Below are positions 25,444-32,938 of a DNA stretch of 64,000 bases, piece by piece. A program made the translations under genes and the position numbers. Origin of the DNA: Pseudomonas reactans (GTDB lineage Bacteria > Pseudomonadota > Gammaproteobacteria > Pseudomonadales > Pseudomonadaceae); NCBI RefSeq assembly GCF_013385825.1, contig NZ_JACAPG010000021.1, positions 124,001-188,000 on the forward strand, in the 5' to 3' direction. Under the pieces are notes generated by a model. That model had not been told where the DNA came from. It saw nothing but the letters and a program-made list of their open reading frames with translations, and did not search any database. Each line of letters begins with the position of its first letter. Positions within the stretch are counted from its first letter, which is position 1.

Positions 25444-26373
25444 TCAGATGCTTTGGCGCAGTCTGGCCAGATCTCTCAGGGGCGGGGCGCCAAACAACCG
25501 GCTGTATTCCCGACTGAACTGCGACGGGCTTTCATACCCCACGCGATACCCGGCCGCCGACGCTTCCAACCCTTCGGCGATCATCAACCGCCGCGCTTCC
25601 TGCAAGCGCAGTTGCTTCTGATACTGCAACGGGCTCATGGCGGTGATCGCCTTGAAGCGGTGGTGCAAGGTCGAGACGCTCAGGTTCACTTCCTTGGCCA
25701 GGTCGTCGATGCGCAGCGGTTGCTCGTAGTTGCCGTTCAACCATTTGATCGCCTGGCTGACCCGATGGCTCTGACTGTTGGCCACGGCAATTTCATACAA
25801 CCGATAACCCTGCGGGCCGCGCAGCAGGCGATAAAGTATTTCCCGGTTGATCAGCGGCGCGAGCATCGCGATGTCTTTGGGCGAGTCCAGCAGACGCGCC
25901 AGGCGCAGCACGGCGTCGAGCAGTTGGCCGTCGATGCGGTCGACATACATTCCACGGGAGGTCGGACGCGAGGGCACGCCCATCGGGCCTGCTTCTGCGA
26001 TCAAGGCCGTCAGCTGCGCCGGGTCGATATTGATGCGCACCGACAGGTTCGGATCTTCCGGCGTAGCCTCGATGATCCGCCCGGCCACCGGCATCGCCAC
26101 CGAGAACACCAGGTAGTTGAGTGGGTCGTAGGCAAAGATCTCGTCGGCCAGGCGCACTTCCTTGCTGCCGCTGGCCAGGATGCACAGGGCGGGCTCCACC
26201 AACACCGGCATGAAGTCGCGCGGCGTGTTGTGGCGGTTCAGGAACAAGGTGGTGATGGCGGTGCCGTAGGAGCCGTCCTCCCAGGTATGCCGGTGCACGA
26301 TGCTGGCCAGTTCGGCGCGCTGTTTTTCCATCTCGGCATCGAGGGGGATGGCTTTATGTTCGGGCGACGACAT
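25444..26373 (-). CDS. AraC-family transcriptional regulator (CmrA-like)
   Basis: A 309-residue regulator. The N-terminal cupin-like AraC_N domain (about 25-185) is followed by two helix-turn-helices: IDDLAKEVNLSVSTLHHRF and AAGYRVGYESPSQFSREYSR (about 270-290). GAGGA lies before the ATG. It is divergent from a small monooxygenase-like gene across 328 bases, and both genes are preceded by the same 11-base motif in the same orientation. In PAO1 an AraC regulator, CmrA (PA2047), is paired with a similar gene (PA2048) and reacts to electrophiles; that equivalence is my inference from memory. Confidence 0.82.
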   Translation of the reverse strand: MSSPEHKAIPLDAEMEKQRAELASIVHRHTWEDGSYGTAITTLFLNRHNTPRDFMPVLVEPALCILASGSKEVRLADEIFAYDPLNYLVFSVAMPVAGRIIEATPEDPNLSVRINIDPAQLTALIAEAGPMGVPSRPTSRGMYVDRIDGQLLDAVLRLARLLDSPKDIAMLAPLINREILYRLLRGPQGYRLYEIAVANSQSHRVSQAIKWLNGNYEQPLRIDDLAKEVNLSVSTLHHRFKAITAMSPLQYQKQLRLQEARRLMIAEGLEASAAGYRVGYESPSQFSREYSRLFGAPPLRDLARLRQSI

Positions 26374-26445
26374 GGAGCGTCCTCTACTGGCTACTTCGAT
26401 GGGCTCAGCTTAGCGGCGGCTTTTCAAAAAGTGTTACGTCGATTC

Positions 26446-26456
26446 TGCACAATCCT
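26446..26456 (-). promoter_or_regulatory. candidate AraC-type operator half, facing the regulator gene
   Basis: On the minus strand the motif AGGATTGTGCA points toward the AraC gene and ends 72 bases before its start. The same 11-mer occurs once on the other strand before the divergent gene. Confidence 0.5.
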
Positions 26457-26575
26457 TGCCTGATCCTGCGACGCATCGTGAATCAGGCAATCGCGGGGCC
26501 TGTCATCTCCCTGAAACAAGGCGTTGCCCCCTGGAATAAAACGGCGGCGCCAGACGTCCTCTCTACGCTTCTCGC

Positions 26576-26586
26576 AGGATTGTGCA
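26576..26586 (+). promoter_or_regulatory. candidate AraC-type operator half, facing the monooxygenase-like gene
   Basis: AGGATTGTGCA on the + strand ends 115 bases before the start of the small monooxygenase-like gene. With its partner at 26446 it forms an inverted pair about 130 bases apart, as expected for a regulator that controls itself and its divergent target. Confidence 0.5.
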
Positions 26587-26701
26587 ATAAGCCGACAGGA
26601 ATTGACTAACCGCGTTCGCATTCGCGCCGTTATCTTTGATCCTGTGGCAACACGCCCTCACAGTGCTTGCCGAGCATCACTTCTCAACGGGAGAGTCGAA
26701 C

Positions 26702-27043
26702 ATGTCCACCCCCATTCCCGCGAGCCATATGGCCTTTATCCGCGCCCGCACCGGGTGCAGCACCGAACTCGGTGCACGCTTGAGCAGTTTGATCGAACCG
26801 GGCCGTCAGGCTCAGGGTTGCCTGCAATTCTCGTTGCAGCATTCCCAGGTCGATCCCGATGTGTGGCTGGTCTCGGGTTTCTGGAGCAGCGAGCAGGCGA
26901 TGAGCGCCTACTTCAACTCTCCGGCCCTGATGATCTTTACCGAGCTGTTGAACGACATGGTGGTCCGCAGCATGGACTTCCAGACCTTTACTGACGCATC
27001 CGCTGCACACGCCTACGGCGAGTACCTGCAACTGGCCGGTTGA
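26702..27043 (+). CDS. antibiotic-biosynthesis-monooxygenase-fold small protein (PA2048-like)
   Basis: A 113-residue protein with the dimeric ferredoxin-like ABM fold: GCLQFSLQHSQVDPDVWLVS then GFWSSEQAMSAYFNSPALMI, the usual strand and helix pattern of quinol monooxygenase-like proteins. The start MSTPIPASHM (26702) is used; an in-frame extension of 22 residues is AT-rich leader sequence. It is divergent from the AraC regulator. In PAO1 the comparable gene is activated by CmrA and is needed for the electrophile response; a quinone or aldehyde detoxifying role is possible but not shown. Confidence 0.7.
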   Translation: MSTPIPASHMAFIRARTGCSTELGARLSSLIEPGRQAQGCLQFSLQHSQVDPDVWLVSGFWSSEQAMSAYFNSPALMIFTELLNDMVVRSMDFQTFTDASAAHAYGEYLQLAG

Positions 27044-27085
27044 GGGTTAGAATGGCCAACTTTTCCATTGGCCAGGACCTGCAAC

Positions 27086-27331
27086 ATGGCACGTAAACAA
27101 TTTGCCCACCACGAAGCCGTTTCCGCCGTAGTACCGGGGGAGGGTGGCTACAGCGCCGCCGTCGCCGTCAAGGCACTGGATGGCATGGGCGCACCCCGGT
27201 TTCACAAGATCCTTGATGGACAAACGTTCAAAACCGCCTCCGACGCCGACGATGCGGCCACGCTGCAGCTTGAGCGGTTGGTCGATGTCGATGAAGAAGG
27301 CGTGCTGAACTGGGCTCCCGCCGTCCTGTAG
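27086..27331 (+). CDS. small conserved protein, unknown function
   Basis: An 81-residue protein starting MARKQFAHHEAVSAVV at the ATG in GCAACATGGC. It contains VAVKALDGMGAPRFHKILDG and an acidic second half (SDADDAATLQLERLVDVDEEG). It has no signal or membrane segment. I do not recognise a family. Its stop codon (TAG) is provided by the REPIN that follows, so its C-terminus (PAVL) may be truncated or altered compared with relatives. Confidence 0.6.
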   Translation: MARKQFAHHEAVSAVVPGEGGYSAAVAVKALDGMGAPRFHKILDGQTFKTASDADDAATLQLERLVDVDEEGVLNWAPAVL

Positions 27332-27427
27332 GAGCGAGCTTGCTCGCGAAAAATCCAAGCGCACCGCGTATCGCCTGATAGCCCGCGTTATTGTTGACGC
27401 CCTTCGCGAGCAAGCTCGCTCCTACAG
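27326..27427. repeat. REPIN-like inverted repeat, type B, filling a convergent gene junction
   Basis: Arms CTGTAGGAGCGAGCTTGCTC and the reverse complement ending CTCGCTCCTACAG. The spacer has ATCGCCTGATAGCCCGCGTT, the reverse-oriented counterpart of the spacer in other type B copies. It spans the stop codon of the 81-residue gene and ends 3 bases before the stop of the flavin reductase gene, so it is the entire junction. Confidence 0.9.
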
Positions 27428-27430
27428 GGT

Positions 27431-28051
27431 TTATTTCGGTCGATGCATCTTGAACAGGGCCTCAGGGCCCAACTGGAAGTAATCCGCCGGGCCGCCACCG
27501 CGCAGTATCGGCTCGGCGGCGGCGGTGTCGTAAATACCGTCCTTGAGCAGCCACTTGGCAATGTGCACCGCGACCACCTCGCCCAGCACCAGCCAGCTAG
27601 GTACCAATGCCTTGTCGGCGCGCTGAAGCTGGATGATCTGCGTGACCTTGCACTCGAACGACACCGGGCTCTCGCCCACTCGTGGCACGCCCACGATCTT
27701 CGAAGCGACCGGCGTCAGGCCGGACAATTCGAACTCATTCACCTCGGGTGAAACCGGGGCGCAACTCTGGTTCATCTGCTCGGCCAGCGGGCGGGTCGCC
27801 AGGTTCCACACAAACTCGCCGGTCTGTTCGATGTTGTTCAGGCTGTCTTTACGCCCGACACTGGAAAACCCGATGATCGGCGGAATGTAGTTGAACGCGT
27901 TGAAGAAGCTGTAGGGCGCCAGGTTCAGGCGGCCTTGACTGTCGTGGGACGAAATCCAGCCAATGGGCCGAGGGCCGACGATGGCATTGAACGGGTCATG
28001 GGGCAGGCCGTGGCCGTTGGCGGGTTCGTAGAAATGGATATCGTCGGACAT
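27431..28051 (-). CDS. flavin reductase-like domain protein (DIM6/NTAB family)
   Basis: A 206-residue FMN-binding split-barrel protein. Family marks are FNAIVGPRPIGWISSHDSQG (about 20-39), NLAPYSFFNAFNYIPPIIGF and the Asn-rich EFVWNLATRPLAEQMN. These proteins bind FMN and reduce or shuttle flavin with NAD(P)H; the partner is unknown. The start MSDDIHFYEPANG (28051) is chosen; the longer in-frame form would read into the kgtP terminator hairpin. Confidence 0.82.
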   Translation of the reverse strand: MSDDIHFYEPANGHGLPHDPFNAIVGPRPIGWISSHDSQGRLNLAPYSFFNAFNYIPPIIGFSSVGRKDSLNNIEQTGEFVWNLATRPLAEQMNQSCAPVSPEVNEFELSGLTPVASKIVGVPRVGESPVSFECKVTQIIQLQRADKALVPSWLVLGEVVAVHIAKWLLKDGIYDTAAAEPILRGGGPADYFQLGPEALFKMHRPK

Positions 28052-28122
28052 GCCGGGGTTCCTGGTGCGCAGTTCTGGGAGGCGGTCATAGTGCACTGCA
28101 CAGTTGGTGGTTTTCAAAACAA

Positions 28123-28159
28123 AAAAGGGCTGTGTCATCTGCTGACACAGCCCCTTTTG
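28123..28159 (-). terminator. Rho-independent terminator of the kgtP-like gene
   Basis: The stem AAAAGGGCTGTGTCA / TGACACAGCCCCTTTT with a 5-base loop is followed on the minus strand by CCCTTTTTTGTTTT. It lies 17 bases after the transporter stop. Confidence 0.9.
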
Positions 28160-28175
28160 CATTGCAGGTGAAACG

Positions 28176-29495
28176 TTAGTCCGTGGTAATGCGCGAGTGC
28201 TTGCGAGTGTCCTTCATGGTCACATAGACCACCAGAGACACCGCGATACACGCGGTCACATACCAGTAGTAACCGGTTTCCATGCCGATGCTCTTGAACC
28301 ACAGCGCGATGTATTCAGCGGTGCCGCCGAAGATCGATACGGTCAGGGCGTACGGCAGGCCTACACCCAGGGCGCGGATTTCGGTAGGGAACAGCTCGGC
28401 CTTCACCACGGCGTTGATCGAGGTGTAGCCGCTGACGATGATCAGCGCCGCCATGATCAGGAAGAACGCGCCCCACCAGCTCTGGATGGTGTGCAGGGTG
28501 GTGAGGATCGGCACGGTGAACAGCGTGCCGAGGATGCCGAAGGCGATCAGGATCGGGCGACGTCCAACTTTATCCGACAACCCACCGACGATGGGTTGCA
28601 GGCACATGAACAAGAACAGCGTCGCCGCCGAGATGGTGGTGGAGTCGGAAATGCTCATGCCGACGGTGTTCACCAGGTATTTCTGCATGTAGGTGGTGTA
28701 GGTGTAGAAGGCCAAGGTGCCGCCCATGGTCAGGCCGACCACGGTCAGCAGTTCCTTGGGGTGGCGCATCAAGGTGCGCATCGCGCTTTCCTTGGCTTTT
28801 TCCTTCTTGGTGAACGACTCGGTTTCTTCCATGCCACGACGCAGGTACAGCGCGACGACTGCACACAGCGCGCCGATGGCGAACGGGATACGCCAGCCCC
28901 ACGCATACAGTTGCTCGGTGGTCAGCAGTTGTTGCAGCACGATCAGCACGCCCAGCGCGATGAGCTGGCCGGAGATCAGGGTTACGTACTGGAAGCTGGA
29001 GTAGAACCCACGGCGTTCCTTGGTGGCCATCTCGCTGAGGTAGGTGGCGGAAGTGCCGTATTCGCCGCCGACCGACAACCCCTGCAGCAAACGGGCAAAC
29101 ACCAGCAGGATGGGCGCGCCGATCCCAATCATTTCATAGCCTGGGCTCAGGGCAATCAGCAGCGAGCCGAAGCACATCAGGTAGACCGAGGCCATCAGGG
29201 CTTTTTTACGCCCGACTTTGTCGGCATACAGGCCCATCAGCCAGCCACCGATCGGGCGCATCAGGAAGCCAACGGCGAAGATCGCGGCGGTGTTGAGCAG
29301 TTGGGCGGTGGTGTCGCCTTTCGGGAAGAAGGTCTTGGCGAAGTACAACGAGAAGGCGGCGTAGACGTACCAGTCGTACCACTCGACCATGTTGCCGACG
29401 GAACCACTGAAAATCGATTTGATGCGGCTGGAGGTAGTGCGCTCTTTCGTCGGCGCGGCCGCCGACCCCAGAGGCAGGGCGTTGGAGTTATCCAT
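28176..29495 (-). CDS. kgtP: MFS alpha-ketoglutarate permease (KgtP-like)
   Basis: A 439-residue proton symporter of the metabolite/H+ MFS family, with 12 predicted membrane helices. Signatures are the MVEWYDWYVYAAF start of TM1, YADKVGRKKALMAS after TM2 and LSDKVGRRPILIAFG in the second half. It imports 2-oxoglutarate or a related dicarboxylate. The ATG at 29495 has AAGGA 7 bases upstream; the ATG at 29510 has none. A sigma-54 promoter and two activator palindromes lie upstream, next to a sigma-54 response regulator gene, which makes the regulation unusually clear. Related members carry citrate, proline or shikimate, so the substrate is inferred. Confidence 0.87.
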   Translation of the reverse strand: MDNSNALPLGSAAAPTKERTTSSRIKSIFSGSVGNMVEWYDWYVYAAFSLYFAKTFFPKGDTTAQLLNTAAIFAVGFLMRPIGGWLMGLYADKVGRKKALMASVYLMCFGSLLIALSPGYEMIGIGAPILLVFARLLQGLSVGGEYGTSATYLSEMATKERRGFYSSFQYVTLISGQLIALGVLIVLQQLLTTEQLYAWGWRIPFAIGALCAVVALYLRRGMEETESFTKKEKAKESAMRTLMRHPKELLTVVGLTMGGTLAFYTYTTYMQKYLVNTVGMSISDSTTISAATLFLFMCLQPIVGGLSDKVGRRPILIAFGILGTLFTVPILTTLHTIQSWWGAFFLIMAALIIVSGYTSINAVVKAELFPTEIRALGVGLPYALTVSIFGGTAEYIALWFKSIGMETGYYWYVTACIAVSLVVYVTMKDTRKHSRITTD

Positions 29496-29557
29496 TGAAG
29501 GATCCTTCATCTAGTTGTTTTTATGGAGCGGCGCGTGCGCAGCCTGGCTTGAGCTAT

Positions 29558-29573
29558 AGCAGGAGCTGTGCCA
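29558..29573 (-). promoter_or_regulatory. sigma-54 (-24/-12) promoter of the kgtP-like gene
   Basis: On the minus strand TGGCACAGCTCCTGCT matches the sigma-54 consensus TGGCACG-N4-TTGCW, with the invariant GG and GC at the right spacing and two changes elsewhere. Transcription would start about 50 bases before the ATG. Confidence 0.85.
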
Positions 29574-29614
29574 GGTGGATGAAGGCCCGGAATAGAGGGG
29601 TTAGAGGATTATTT

Positions 29615-29632
29615 TGAGCGGAAAGCCGCTTA
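29615..29632. promoter_or_regulatory. activator-binding palindrome 1 (UAS) for kgtP
   Basis: TGAGCGGAAAGCCGCTTA holds the inverted pair AGCGG/CCGCT around AAAG. It lies about 45 bases upstream of the -24 element. Confidence 0.75.
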
Positions 29633-29646
29633 TGATTTTTAACGGA

Positions 29647-29664
29647 TGAGCGGAAATCCGCTTA
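29647..29664. promoter_or_regulatory. activator-binding palindrome 2 (UAS) for kgtP
   Basis: TGAGCGGAAATCCGCTTA differs from site 1 at one base and lies 32 bases from it (about three helical turns), as expected for cooperative binding of a sigma-54 activator. The GCGGAAATCCGC core resembles the DctD-type site as I remember it. Confidence 0.78.
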
Positions 29665-29688
29665 TTAACGCGGGCGCGCACTGCCCTT

Positions 29689-29755
29689 TGTAGGAGCTGG
29701 CTTGCCAGCGATGGCATCCTCAAGTACGCCATCGCTGGCAAGCCAGCGCCTACAG
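29689..29755. repeat. REPIN-like inverted repeat, type C (GGAGCTGGCTTGCCAGCGATGG)
   Basis: Arms TGTAGGAGCTGGCTTGCCAG and GCTGGCAAGCCAGCGCCTACAG enclose a short spacer. Read on the minus strand, the TGTAG of its last arm is the stop codon of the sigma-54 response regulator gene. Confidence 0.88.
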
Positions 29756-31075
29756 GAAGGTGTCCCGCACCAACCCGTGGCGCTGCATCTTTTCGTTGAA
29801 GGTACGCCGTGGTAGTTGCAGTTCGGCCAGCACTGCCTTGATGTCGCCCTTGTGCCGGGTCAACGCGGCTTTCAGGCAGTGGGCTTCGAAGGCCTCCTGC
29901 TGCGCCGCCAGGGACTGCCCGGCCTCGATGCCTTCGGGTTCCGGTTCGCCAAGGCCCAATACCTGACGTTCGGCGACGTTGGCCAGTTCGCGCACATTGC
30001 CCGGCCAGTCGTGGCTGAGCAAGCGCCCCAGTTGCGCACCGCTCAGGGGCTCGACGCTGCGGCCCAGGCGCTCGGCGGCACTCTGTGCAAAGTGGTCGAA
30101 CAGCAGCGGGATATCTTCGCGGCGCTCACGCAAGGGCAGCAGGCGCAATTGTGCGACGTTCAAGCGGTAGGCCAGGTCTTCACGAAAGCGCCCGGCGCGG
30201 GCCTCGTCCAACAGGTCCGGCTTGGTCGCGGCGATGATGCGCAGGTCCACATGGATACTTTGGTTGGAGCCCAATCGCTCAAGCTTCTGTTCCTGCAACA
30301 CGCGCAGCAGTTTCACCTGCTGGGCCAGCGGCATGCTTTCGATTTCATCGAGGAACAGCGTGCCACCGTGGGCATATTCCAGTTTGCCGATGCGCTTGCC
30401 CTGGGCGCCAGTAAAGGCACCGCTTTCGTGGCCGAACAGTTCGGCTTCAAACAACTGCTCGGGGATGGCGGCGCAATTGAGCGCGACAAAGGGTTTCTTC
30501 GACCGTGGGCCAAAATCATGCAGGCAACGGGCGACCATTTCCTTGCCGCTGCCGGTCTCGCCACGGATCAGCACGTTGACCGGCAGGCTCGCCAGGTCCA
30601 GCACCTGGCGGCGCAAGGTCTGCAAACCCCGGGACACGCCGAGCAGGGTGGATTCCAACTGTGCGCGATGATCGGCCTGTTGATGCAGGCGACGGTTCTC
30701 CAGGATCAGCCCGCGTTTGTCCAGGGCACGGCGCAGGCTGTTGAGCAGGGCATCGGGGCTGAAGGGTTTTTCCAGGAAGTCGTAGGCACCGTCGCGCATC
30801 GCTTCCACCGCCATCGGCACATCGCCGTGGCCGGTGAGCAGGATGACCGGTAAATCGGCATCGCGGCGCTGTACTTCGGCCAGCAGTTCGAGACCGCTGA
30901 GTCCGGGCATGCGCACATCGCTGAGGATCACGCCGGGGAAATCCTTGGGCAATTGCGCCAGGCATTCCTCGGCGCGGCTGAACAACTGCACCTCAAACCC
31001 CGAGAGGCTCAGCCACTGCTCGACAGCCGTGCGGATGCTGGCTTCGTCATCGACCACAATCACCGCGTTCAACAT
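29750..31075 (-). CDS. mifR: sigma-54-dependent response regulator (MifR/DctD type)
   Basis: A 441-residue NtrC-class activator. Receiver domain with Asp53 in VILSDVRMPG; AAA+ domain with Walker A GETGSGKE, the sigma-54 contact loop GAFTGA, and Walker B FLDEIES; C-terminal Fis-type helix-turn-helix (HKGDIKAVLAELQLPRRTFN). It activates sigma-54 promoters when phosphorylated. The sensor gene upstream overlaps it by 7 bases. The twin palindromes and sigma-54 promoter of the adjacent transporter gene are the likely target. In P. aeruginosa MifSR is known to be needed for 2-oxoglutarate use; DctBD is the close alternative name. Its stop lies in a REPIN. Confidence 0.87.
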   Translation of the reverse strand: MLNAVIVVDDEASIRTAVEQWLSLSGFEVQLFSRAEECLAQLPKDFPGVILSDVRMPGLSGLELLAEVQRRDADLPVILLTGHGDVPMAVEAMRDGAYDFLEKPFSPDALLNSLRRALDKRGLILENRRLHQQADHRAQLESTLLGVSRGLQTLRRQVLDLASLPVNVLIRGETGSGKEMVARCLHDFGPRSKKPFVALNCAAIPEQLFEAELFGHESGAFTGAQGKRIGKLEYAHGGTLFLDEIESMPLAQQVKLLRVLQEQKLERLGSNQSIHVDLRIIAATKPDLLDEARAGRFREDLAYRLNVAQLRLLPLRERREDIPLLFDHFAQSAAERLGRSVEPLSGAQLGRLLSHDWPGNVRELANVAERQVLGLGEPEPEGIEAGQSLAAQQEAFEAHCLKAALTRHKGDIKAVLAELQLPRRTFNEKMQRHGLVRDTFL

Positions 31076-32835
31076 AGGTCGGGCGTCTCCAGCGCGATAG
31101 GCAGGGTCAGGGTAAATACCGCGCCGTCGCCACGATTGCTCGCGATCAGGCGCCCGCCCAGTTCGTGCACGATAGCGTAGGACACCGCCAGCCCCAAGCC
31201 GAGGCCATCACCCACAGGCTTGGTGGTGAAGAACGGGTCGAACACGCTGTTCAGGTGTTCCTCGGCAATCCCGCCGCCGCTGTCGCTGACGGTGAGCCGC
31301 CACAACTGTTGGTCGGCATGCAGGCGGATTTCCAGGCGTTTGCGCGGTTTGTCGGCCATGGCGTCTAGGGCGTTACGCAGCAGGTTGATCAGAACCTGTT
31401 CCAGGCGGATTGCATCGCCGCGCACCCAGGCGGGGCGGGTCAGGTCGAGCACCACGCCGATGGATTCATCGCGCAGGCGCGCATCGAGCAGGTGCAGGGA
31501 CTGGTCGACCACGGTGGCCAGGTCCAGGCGTTCGCGCAAGCCGCTGGGGCTTTTGCGTGCGAAGGTCTTGAGGTGGCCGGTGAGGGCCGCCATGCGCGTG
31601 AGCATGTCGTCCAGTGGCGTGAGCGCCTGGTAGGCGTCGTCGACACGACCGTGATCCAGCAGCAGGCGCAATGTGGCCAACTGCATGCGTTGGGCGGTGA
31701 GTGGCTGATTGATTTCGTGGGCGAGGGCGGCGGACATCTGTCCCAGCGCCGCCAGTTTGGCCGATTGCACCAAGCCATCTTGGGCCGTGCGCAGCGCCTG
31801 GGTGCGTTCTTCCACCAGTTGCTCAAGCTCTTCGCGACTGCGCTGGCGCAAGCGGGCCAGACGCCAGCGCTGGGTCAGGAACAGCACCAGGAACACCAGC
31901 GCCAGCCAGGAGCCGGCGGCAGCCAGGCCAGCGTTACGTTGATCTTCAAACGCGAACTGCGGTTTGCGCAGCAGGTGCAGGGTCCAGCCTTCGGCCTTCA
32001 GCGGCAGGGATTCCCAGATGTAGTTGGAACTGCCATCCGGGCCGTTGACGCGCATCAGGTGGCTGTTTTCGTCGAAGCGTTGCAGGGTGCTGGTTTCCAG
32101 CGCTTGCAGGTGTTTTTTGTCGTATTGGCGGGTGGCCTTGAGTTCGGCAAGGTCGCTGGCCGTCAACGGTCGCAGGTTGCGATAACGCCAGCCGGGTTGG
32201 TTGGCGATGAACACGATGCCGCGTGCATCACTGACCAGCAGCAGGTCATTGCCTTGGGCCCACTCACGTTCAAGTTCGGGGAACTCAAGCTTGACCACCA
32301 TCGCGCCGAGGAACTGTTCGTGTTCATCGACCACCGCGCTGGAAAGGAAGTAACCGGGTATGCCGGTGGTCACGCCCACCGCGTAAAAGCGCCCAGTGCC
32401 CTGGCTCAAGGTCTGGCTGAAATAGGGGCGAAACGCGTAGTTGTGACCTACATAACTGCTGGGCAGGTTCCAGTTGCTGGCGGCCACGGCCAAGCCCGTG
32501 CGGTCCATCAATTCCAGGGTGGAGGACTGCGCCGCGCCGTTGATGCGCTCCAGCTTGCGGTTGAGTAGGTCCTGGGTCGCGGTATCCAGCGGGCCCTTCA
32601 AGGCATTGATCATCTCCGAGTCCAACGCCAGCACGGCGGGCAGGGCGCGGTAGCGTTCGATCAGGGTGTGCAGGGAGTTGGCGTACAGCGCAAGCTGCTG
32701 ATTGGCACGGGCGGCGTCGTCCACCAGGGCCTGGCGTTCGGCATGGCGCGTGGCCAAGGCGGCGGCCAGCAGCGCGCCGGCGATGATCAGCAGGGAATAG
32801 AAGGTCAGGCGTAGAGGGCGAGGGATCACGATCAT
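31069..32835 (-). CDS. mifS: sensor histidine kinase (MifS/DctB type)
   Basis: A sensor of about 588 residues. TM1 is LTFYSLLIIAGALLAAALAT, a dCache-like periplasmic domain follows (about 35-285, with YFLSSAVVDEHEQFLGAM), TM2 is AGSWLALVFLVLFLTQ, then the His motif in AALAHEINQPLTAQ and the ATPase domain (SDSGGGIAEE, GDGLGLGLAVSYA). This is the DctB layout for C4/C5-dicarboxylate sensing. The start is uncertain: I use ATG 32835; an ATG at 32883 sits directly against the T tract of the fumarase terminator and would add 16 residues. Neither has a good ribosome site. Confidence 0.85.
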   Translation of the reverse strand: MIVIPRPLRLTFYSLLIIAGALLAAALATRHAERQALVDDAARANQQLALYANSLHTLIERYRALPAVLALDSEMINALKGPLDTATQDLLNRKLERINGAAQSSTLELMDRTGLAVAASNWNLPSSYVGHNYAFRPYFSQTLSQGTGRFYAVGVTTGIPGYFLSSAVVDEHEQFLGAMVVKLEFPELEREWAQGNDLLLVSDARGIVFIANQPGWRYRNLRPLTASDLAELKATRQYDKKHLQALETSTLQRFDENSHLMRVNGPDGSSNYIWESLPLKAEGWTLHLLRKPQFAFEDQRNAGLAAAGSWLALVFLVLFLTQRWRLARLRQRSREELEQLVEERTQALRTAQDGLVQSAKLAALGQMSAALAHEINQPLTAQRMQLATLRLLLDHGRVDDAYQALTPLDDMLTRMAALTGHLKTFARKSPSGLRERLDLATVVDQSLHLLDARLRDESIGVVLDLTRPAWVRGDAIRLEQVLINLLRNALDAMADKPRKRLEIRLHADQQLWRLTVSDSGGGIAEEHLNSVFDPFFTTKPVGDGLGLGLAVSYAIVHELGGRLIASNRGDGAVFTLTLPIALETPDLC

Positions 32836-32883
32836 ACGGTGATGGGCAGGCACGGTAAGGGAGTGCACCATACCATGCGCCAT

Positions 32884-32919
32884 AAAAAAGGCGACTGGGC
32901 CATGGCCACAGTCGCCTTT
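32884..32919 (-). terminator. Rho-independent terminator of the fumarase gene
   Basis: The stem AAAGGCGACTG / CAGTCGCCTTT with a GGCCATGGCCA loop that can pair further is followed on the minus strand by a run of six T. It lies 20 bases past the fumarase stop. Confidence 0.9.
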
Positions 32920-32938
32920 ATGTTTGCAGAGGAAGCGC

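Larger units (their letters stand above)
26374..26701. other. divergent intergenic region, AraC gene / monooxygenase-like gene
   Basis: This 328-base stretch has no supported gene. It holds both promoters and the two AGGATTGTGCA copies listed separately. Short reading frames here show no ribosome site or protein character. Confidence 0.7.

Noticed and set aside
26524..26994. Frame overlapping the ABM-fold gene on the same strand
   Set aside because: It runs out of frame through the better-supported gene, is rich in Arg/Pro/His and has no ribosome site.
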